From positions 16,235,143 to 16,299,142 of the forward strand of contig OW203724.1 in assembly GCA_934045075.1 (NCBI GenBank): a stretch of DNA of 64,000 nt, written 5' to 3'. The translations under genes were made by a program, and so were the position numbers. Source of the stretch: Yponomeuta sedellus (Eukaryota; Arthropoda; Insecta; Lepidoptera; Yponomeutidae). Below are positions 51,301-60,300 of the stretch, one piece after another (the first letter of the stretch is position 1; each line of letters opens with the position of its first letter). The notes under the pieces are model-generated. The model was not told the origin of the DNA and did not search any database. It saw nothing but the letters and a program-made list of their open reading frames with translations.

Positions 51301-54300
51301 GCAATATATTTGATGGTACGAATATTTGGCGTTATTCCATCCACGAATCCTTATGCGTAAACACGTCAATCTTTCAGTTGACATCATACATTGTTGCATC
51401 GATGTTTTATTTTACCAGTTTTGATCAATATACTGAATGGAAAGAAAACATGTAGCAAATATAATTAAGCAAAAAAATCGTGTTAAAAAACTATCGATCC
51501 ATCAATGTTATTGATAAAATCCTGAGGGAGTCAGGATCAATCAATCCTTTCTTATTAATTATTTATTTATCTACTAAATTATTAGTCGGTCAATTTATCA
51601 ATGTTTTATTTACCAATATATACATTTATCCATCAATCTACCCATCTAGCATTTTACCAATCATACTTAGGTTTCGCAGTTTCGCTACAGTTTCAATTCA
51701 TTGTGCGGCTTATCAGGACAGTGACTTGCGAACGCAAAACCGAATGAGCTGTCGTTAAACATGCAAATAATTTCATAAATTTTTGCATACAATTGTACTC
51801 ACCGTCTCTTACTGACCAGCAGGTACCTGACCCCATCTCTGATAGATAGAATATTCTTTAATTTGGGCACATAAATTACAGTAACATATAAAAAAATATA
51901 GTACAATTGGCGGCCGTATTACTAAAAGCAATTCCTTCCAGGCGACGAAAATAGTAAGAAAAAATTATTTGCGTAACAGATGTGGGCGAGTGGGAGCCGG
52001 AGGGCTCGGGCGAGTGCGGGGCTCGGGTTTGGTGTCCGGACCTCCAGCTAGAGGGCCAGTGGCATCACTTGGTGCTCGTGTTGAACCGGGCTGTGCTCAA
52101 GAATTCCTCTTTCTCGCTTTATTTGGATGGTAAGCATGGGATGCCTCAGACTGTTACATTTAAGCAGCCTATTAAGTGCGTGTTTAATATCTAGTTTTAG
52201 ATGTATTAAGTGTAACAGTGCACTTCAGGCACGCACCGCCGCAATTACTATTTTTATTAACACCCATAACGAAATTTTTGTCCAAGATAATGCTTTGACA
52301 CTGATATGATAGTTTTACGAAGAATTATGCATTGGTAATATTCCTGAAATATACCTCGATATGTGTGACGGATATGAGACATTTGCATCCGAACGAGAAT
52401 CGTTGAAAATTCCCTCCTGGCGCCCGCAGGCCAGCACATGCACTCGGGGAAGCTGCACTACGTGAGCGCCAACCCGGGCGGGGGCGCCGCCACACTGTCG
52501 GGCGCCTCTAACGTCTACTGCGTGCTGGGGACGCCCCCGCAGTGGCGCCGCTACTCCAGGCTCGTGTGGAGGCAGGGGCCGGCTTTGTTGCTAGAGGAGG
52601 TAAGCTTACTCCTTCTTTTATTCAGTCAATCAATCAGTCTGTCAGCTTGTATTACGTGGGCGGTGCCCAGAGAGTGGGTGCCTCCCGTTGTGTATTGCGT
52701 ACTTAGGACGCCTCTGCAAAGTTGACGCTTCTCCCATGCCCGACTTTGTTTCTGGAAGGCGTGTGTTATGCGTGTTGAATAATAAAATCTAGCAAGTCGG
52801 AACTGCTATGTAACCTTTGTTTCGTTTTACGTTTGTTTTTATTACTCTCATTTGTATCTCTTTCTCTTTTGTGTGCTGCAAATTTAAGCAAACTATTTGG
52901 GCGTTGTTGTGAGTCTAATCACACCTCGTTCCAGGTGCTGCCAGCGCAGACCGTCTCTATAGTCTACCAGTTGGGCCCGCATTACGTGGGCACCCTACAG
53001 GCGCCGTTACTCCCCGGACAATTCCAAGAGCCCCTTGCCCCCCTAGTGGCCGAAGAGAAGGTCGTCTTCGGCATCAACGCCCGCGCCATGTCCCAGCTCA
53101 CACTGGCGAAGATCCGCAAAGTGTACAGCAAGAATGATAACAAAGCTATAGCGAAGCAACTGGGCATGTCTTCGCATGAGAACGCGACGCCCATAAGGAT
53201 ACTGCACAACTCTGCCGGCCACTTGGCGGGGCCTGCGAGGTGTCTCGGCGGGACGGTCGTGGGTTATTTGGGCGTGAGGGTTTTCTGCCCTAAGCCCGCT
53301 GCTATTATGGTAAGTGACAGATTTGCCAACTATTTCTCGAAGAGTTCTTAGACCGTGTGTAATAAAACAACTAACAGGAAGCTGGTTACAGTGCCATAAG
53401 ATTATTAGAGTACGAGTAATCGGAAATAGGTCATTCCTACAAAAAAGATTTGTTAATATCTATCGCTTGCTGACATTAATGTTTGATATAAGATGTGTGA
53501 AATGTCTAATAGACTTGGGATTCAGTGGTAATAAAATATGTCCATGGCCACACTAGAGGTGCAATCTGATTATTGATAAAATTTATTTTTTGAAATCGGA
53601 TGAATAGTTTCTGGGATTACCTGTTACATATGAACTTACAAAGTTTCCCTTATAGATCGACACTGTTGGCGGCTGCTCGGTGCTTCTGGGTCTGATCGCT
53701 ATGGCACAAGACGTTGAGTGCCTTTACGCTGGAGTCAAAGCACTTGTCTGTGTGGTGCGCTCAAACAAGGCAGCGCAGGCCGAGGTAAGCTGCACATTAT
53801 AATATCCGTTTTAGCCGTGATGCCTTTGACCAAACAATACATAACGAAGTCCAATAAAACTTATGTTCCTTGAGCGACGACTACAAAAACGCTCGATTCA
53901 CGTTCTCTTGGTGCTTCTTTTGGTAGAACTCCAGGCGCAGCAGTCACGAGTTCAGTAAATTTGGAAACACGTAACACTAAGAGCTAGTTCAGACATGGCG
54001 GATTCCGTGCGGATGCAAACCGCGCGGTTCTAAACGCATGTGTTCAGTCAGGCGCGGAGAGCGTCATCCGCATAGGGTGACAGTCCAATCATGGAAGGCG
54101 AAGAAGCAATAATGCGTGTATTTGTTGCTCCTACCCGCTCTGCTCCGTTTCTAATAATTTTATTGGAATATTCTGTCAATTGGATGTCCCACAAAGCAGG
54201 TCTTTTTTCCACCTCATCGATGAATAGCTTGGTGTCGAAGCGATCCATTGTGACCGTCATATACGCACTGCTTCCGCGCAGCGACTGAACGCGCTCTAGG

Positions 54301-57300
54301 TACGTCAAGTAAGTAGATCCGAGCGGCGACCGCGCGAATTGATTTTCAAGCGGTTGAGTGGCGGTAGCATCCGCACGGATTCCGTCATGTGTGAACTAGC
54401 GCTAAAGCCGTGACTTATGCGTTAGTTTTTGAAGTAACAACTTCTTAATGGACACTATTTCTGAATAGAGAATGAAAGTGAACCGTCATGTCGGGTCTGT
54501 GATGCTGAACCGGCTTCAGTTGCTCGGTGACGGTGAATTGCGTATACACGCGATACTCGCAAAAGGGAAGCCACATTTATTAATCATCTACATTTAGAAA
54601 ATCGATATATGTATAAAGTTATTACTTCTATCGTGTTGTCATAAGCATGATGTTTTGGGAACCTGATTGCGCTAGGTGTTCAGACTCCTGCACTGGCAGT
54701 CGCTTATCCGTAGTGGTCACGCATGGTAAGTGAACCTCTCTAAGAGAAGGCTCGTGCTGTGTAATAATAATAATTATATTCTTTTTAATGCACTAACCCG
54801 TGCTAAGGACAATTTTTAAAAACTTTTAATTTTTTTTTGCCTCTAAATAGATTAAAAAAAATAATAATAATAATCATAACTTCCACATAACACGATTGCT
54901 GGTCCTGATCCCAAAGTACGATATCCTGTGCCATGGCAACAGGCAACGACATACAAACTTGTGCCATGTGTACAAATGTACGACGGCCCCAAGAAGTAAT
55001 CGAACCCACAACTTCCGGCATGGTAATTAGACGCGATACCGCTGAACCAACGACGCAATTAGTAGTGGGGCGTTTATAAGATGCCTACGCTGTTTGATAT
55101 CTAGTTACACACATTACTTCTTTCTTAGATGGACCGACGCAGCGGCTACCAGACCCTCGCCATGCTGCTGAAGCGGAAGAAGCAACTGCTGAACAGTCAC
55201 ATACTCCACCTGACCTTCGGTTTGGTTGGGACGGTGGACAGCCAGCGCGAGACATCGTCCATACCCAACCTGACCGCCTTCCAGGTAAGGACTGTCTACT
55301 GGTTTGAATCTATTGTAGATTTAGACTAGAGTTAAAATTTGTCTATCTACTTACCAAGCCCATAAGTCCACGATATCATCATCCTGTTCGTACTAGACTT
55401 GGGCAAAGTGTGTCCTTAGAGGGAGTTGTTATATCTCATATCTTTGCTCACTGAGACACTATATCACCATCATATCTCGCTCACCACTTGTCCTAGCTCA
55501 TTCGACGTCCAATCAACTAAGTGTGTGTGGAAACAAGAGACACAAGTGAGTCAGTCTAGTCTACCCATTCCCTACTGTATCCAGACCAGACTGAACCTAC
55601 TACGACCAAATGCCCGATGTTAACCGAACAAGCCAGGCATACTAATAGCGATCAAAAAAGTCACCAAGTCAATACATTTGCAGGAATCTGATGACCTCTT
55701 TTCCGTCGCTCGTTTATTACTACGGCAAGAAATGCGACCGAAAGTATCCGATGTCAGACGATCTCGATCTCGTTCTCGCGCACTGTGTGTGAGCTGGATA
55801 AAGTAGTAGAAGATGTCTACTGCACTGAGTTGAGAGTATGTGTGAGGGAGCCACATATAGTTGACATCTCTGGGATATAACAGGGACAAACTTGCTGGCG
55901 AGGGAGTGTGTATCCTCTCATATCTGGCTCCCGAGTTACCCAAGGCTAGTTCGTACATTGGCATCACTTAGGATATTCCCAGGATAGTATCTATGTTTCG
56001 GATTATATGTGTGTTGATTTAGTCTGGCTTATATATTTTTCGTCACATGGAGTTTTCTAACTTTCATACATCAGAAAACCCTACTACTACCCATGTTACA
56101 AACTTTTTTTACACTGATTTATGATTGTTACAGGACCTCGTCTGCGAGCTAGAGGTCTGGCTCGGAGCCCCCGGAGGCCTAATAAAATCGCTACTGGAAC
56201 ACTTACTAGAACTAGCCACAGAAACGGCCCACCGCACTCACAACCTGCGTACTATGCGCGACCTACAGCTCGTCTCCAAACTGCTGTACATCATAAACGA
56301 CGTCAAAGTCGTGAACACGAAAAACGTGCTGATACAACTCCTAGCAGCATTACTAGGCGGTCAGCCGCGACCTGCCGACTTGATGTGTCTCGGCCAATTC
56401 ATGGCCTTTACTCTGCCATCTCCGGCGCAGACAGAAAAGGGTATAACGCCTAAGGAGAGCGACTGCGAGAAAGAATGCGAGGGCGAGAACATAATTGTAC
56501 GCAACAAATGCTTTCAAGTTCTCCACGGCATGCTGTTCACGCAGAGGAATTTGGTCAATACGATTGTTTGCGAGGAGATATCGCGGGTTTTGGGCATGGA
56601 TTGGTTGTTAAGCTTTATGCAGGAGAATGTGCATCCGTCAACGGTGCTGTGGTCGCTGAGGATATTCGTGATACTTTGCTCCGGGCAGGGACAGCCGTCG
56701 GCTATTATGCAGAGGTAAGAACTTGTCTTGTATAATTAACGTCCAATTTTGGAGCAGTTGATTCTCATCGGAACCGCAGTTGGTTTCATGATCAAAACTT
56801 TTAAATTGTCCTATTTATTTTATGTTTAATTTTAAATTTTTGTTTCTCAATCGAATTCTCAATGGATCGGGGAGAGCTTCGCTGCACGGTGGGCCACGTA
56901 ATAACTGGCAGGGACTTGCGTTGAGGAGTATCCGATTTCATCGCCACCACCAATACACAATAAATGTAATACAGAACTAAAAGTTTTTAAAACTCAAATG
57001 TATAGTTGTGGAAGAGTGTGATCTCATGGCACAGGTGTTGTACACTCAAAAGCAGATTTTCAACAGAATTTATATTCTGTTTATAATAAAAATAATAAAT
57101 ATTCATGGACATATTACACAGATCTCGTTAGCCCTATACTAAGTACAACTATTTAGTTGTACTTAGTAATTAGTTGTACACAAGTCATTTGACTTGTGTA
57201 CAACTAATTGACTATTTTTTTGGTCAATTTTAATTTTCAATTTCATCACTATTCGATATAACCTTTGATTTCACGTCGCGTGTAGAAGCTTCAATTGAAG

Positions 57301-60300
57301 TCGGGTGGTAATAGTGGAACGTTCGGTCCCCGGCGGCAGGTTCCGCGAGGGCGTGGGCGCGGGCGGCTGGCTGCGGCACACGGAGCCGGCGGGCGCGCCC
57401 GCGCAGGCCGGCGTGGTGCTGGCCGCCGCGCCGCACGCGCCCGCGCACCTGCACCTCGCGCTGCTGCACGCGCCCGGCTTCGCCCTGCTGTCCTGGTGAG
57501 TCGCACCATTACTCTCCTGTGAAATGATTGTAACAGTTGCGCTGGGTGCCACGCTGCAGGCGCTCTTGCAGCTGGTGCAAGCGGCGAGCCGGCTTCGCGC
57601 TGCTGTCATGGTGAGTAGCTTCTTCCTTACAGCTGCTGCACGCGCCCGGCTTCGCGCTGCTGTCCTGGTGAGTCGCACCATTACTCTCCTGTGAAATGAT
57701 TGTAACAGTTGCGCTGGGTGCCACGCTGCAGGCGCTCTTGCAGCTGGTGCAAGCGGCGAGCCGGCTTCGCGCTGCTGTCATGGTGAGTAGCTTCTTCCTT
57801 ACAGCTGCTGCACGCGCCCGGCTTCGCGCTGCTGTCCTGGTGAGTCGCACCATTACTCTCCTGTGAAATGATTGTAACAGTTGCGCTGGGTGCCACGCTG
57901 CAGGCGCTCTTGCAGCTGGTGCAAGCGGCGAGCCGGCTTCGCGCTGCTGTCATGGTGAGTAGCTTCTTCCTTACAGCTGCTGCACGCGCCCGGCTTCGCG
58001 CTGCTGTCCTGGTGAGTCGCACCATTACTCTCCTGTGAAATGATTGTAACAGTTGCGCTGGGTGCCACGCTGCAGGCGCTCTTGCAGCTGGTGCAAGCGG
58101 CGAGCCGGCTTCGCGCTGCTGTCATGGTGAGTAGCTTCTTCCTTACAGCTGCTGCACGCGCCCGGCTTCGCGCTGCTGTCCTGGTGAGTCGCACCATTAC
58201 TCTCCTGTGAAATGATTGTAACAGTTGCGCTGGGTGCCACGCTGCAGGCGCTCTTGCAGCTGGTGCAAGCGGCGAGCCGGCTTCGCGCTGCTGTCATGGT
58301 GAGTAGCTTCTTCCTTACAGCTGCTGCACGCGCCCGGCTTCGCGCTGCTGTCCTGGTGAGTCGCACCATTACTCTCCTGTGAAATGATTGTAACAGTTGC
58401 GCTGGGTGCCACGCTGCAGGCGCTCTTGCAGCTGGTGCAAGCGGCGAGCCGGCTTCGCGCTGCTGTCATGGTGAGTAGCTTCTTCCTTACAGCTGCTGCA
58501 CGCGCCCGGCTTCGCGCTGCTGTCCTGGTGAGTCGCACCATTACTCTCCTGTGAAATGATTGTAACAGTTGCCCTGGGTGCCACGCTGCAGGCGCTCTTG
58601 CCATGCTGCAAGCACTCTCACAGCTCCAGTTACGCGCTGCTGTTCTGGTGAGTCGCACCATTACTCCTGTGAAATTATTGTAACAGTTGCTCTGGGTGCC
58701 ACGCTGCAGGCGCTCTTGCAGCTGGTGCACGCGCCCGGCTTCGCGCTGCTGTCCTGGTGAGTCGCACCATTACTCCTGTGAAATTATTCTAACAGTTGCT
58801 CCGGGTGCCACGCTGCAGGCGCTCTTGCAGCTGGTCCAAGCGGCGAGCCGGCTTGGTGAGTCGCCCTCGTGAATCGTTTGTAACGTGGCGATGGGTCCCA
58901 CGCCATGCTGTCCTGTTGAGACGCTCTTTTCTTCCGGCTAAGTAATTGTAACAATAGGGTAGGGGGCCACGCTGCGCTGTTACATCAAGCCTGGCTTCGG
59001 TGGCTGGCGAGTCGCCCCTTTACTCCTGCGAAATAGTTGTAACTGTAGCGATGGAGGCTACGCTGCAAGCAGTCGCAGCTCTGGTTCCGCGCTACTGTTC
59101 TGATGAGTTGCTCCATTCCTTGAAAAACATTTCAAACAGTAGCGCTGGAGGCCACGCTGCAAGCGCTCACACTCACTGCTCACTTTCTTGGTGAGTAGCC
59201 CTTGCTACGAAACTATTATAAAAGAAGCGCTGAGGGCCGCGCTGTCACAGCTACTGCAAGCCCGGCTTAGCGATGTCGTCTTGGTGAATCGCCCCTTTCC
59301 TATTGCAAAACGTTACTAACTTAGCGCCCGACGCTGCGCTGCATTCGCTATCACAGGCGAATAGCGCTCTCACACGCTCCTTACCTCCTCGCGAAACGTT
59401 CGATCGGTCCGATGGGAACAATCGCTTTCTGTGCAAATTTTTACTACAATTTTTTTTTTCAAACGTACGTCCTATGCCCCCAGGCTGCTTCTCTCGCACC
59501 TGCAAATCCCGGAGCTGTACTACCTGCTGTTCGGGCTGACGCTGGGCCAGCCGATGCGCGCCGTGGCCGCCCAGCGGGTGGTGTCAATGGACCGGCTGTG
59601 GGCGGGCGCGTGGGGCGCGGCCGCGCCCTCCCGCCAGTCGCCCGCCGCGCTGGCCGCCCGCATCACGCTGTGCCCCGAGGCCGTCGTCATACTGCTGGCG
59701 GCCGTGCGCGCGCTCGTTCACGCCGAGCCCGGCTCCCTGCCCGCGTGGCTCGATGACCATCCGACGACCATTCTGCAGGTGCGAGTTGGCTAGAATGTTC
59801 GAATTGAACGTAGCCGTTGTGAAGTGATAGATTCTTATCAACCGTATTCAACCGCGCATCCAGCTCTCAAGCGTCAACTCGCTCATGATTGACGTAGTGC
59901 ATGATAATGTGAGTGTTGCCGACCGGCCAATCAACCTTTTTAAGTATTTTCCTTTTTGATACCGTTTTATATTATTATGTCTACTTTTTAAAAATGGGAC
60001 AATCTCATTGTAAAACAAGAAAAAGACAGATTAAAAGATTCCTACGAGATATTAGCGTTTACATCAATTTTAAGTGCATTCGTTTCAGTGAGGTTACTAA
60101 TCTAATAGGGTTTTGGGCGTGGCCCATCGGGCCCACAACGGTGGATCCGTGCTTAGCCAGATTTAAAAAGCTTGCAAAATGCAGCAGGTACAGAAGGATA
60201 GATATTTAGGTCAACGCATGATTAGTGAGAGTGAACTTAGTAGGTTGGATAATGGGGCTTGTCTGGTCCCGCTGCCTTGGCTACGCCAACACGCTGTGCC

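Noticed and set aside
52833..52934. Upstream extension of blue cheese exon 22
   Set aside because: The open frame continues into the intron, but the acceptor CGTTCCAG at 52,934 and family alignment set the exon start.
54091..54288. 65-residue plus-strand frame
   Set aside because: It is antisense to the MADF relic of the Harbinger MITE.
57509..58730. Series of 114-residue reading frames on the minus strand repeated every 172 bp
   Set aside because: They are the antisense of the exon 26 repeat array; the period is not a multiple of three and nothing indicates translation.
45776..58860. CRISPR-like regular repeats
   Set aside because: Units are exon/intron copies without unique spacers, in a eukaryotic gene.
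59913..60209. 98-residue plus-strand frame
   Set aside because: Its first half is the dispersed repeat also found at 32,660, where the same frame is broken.
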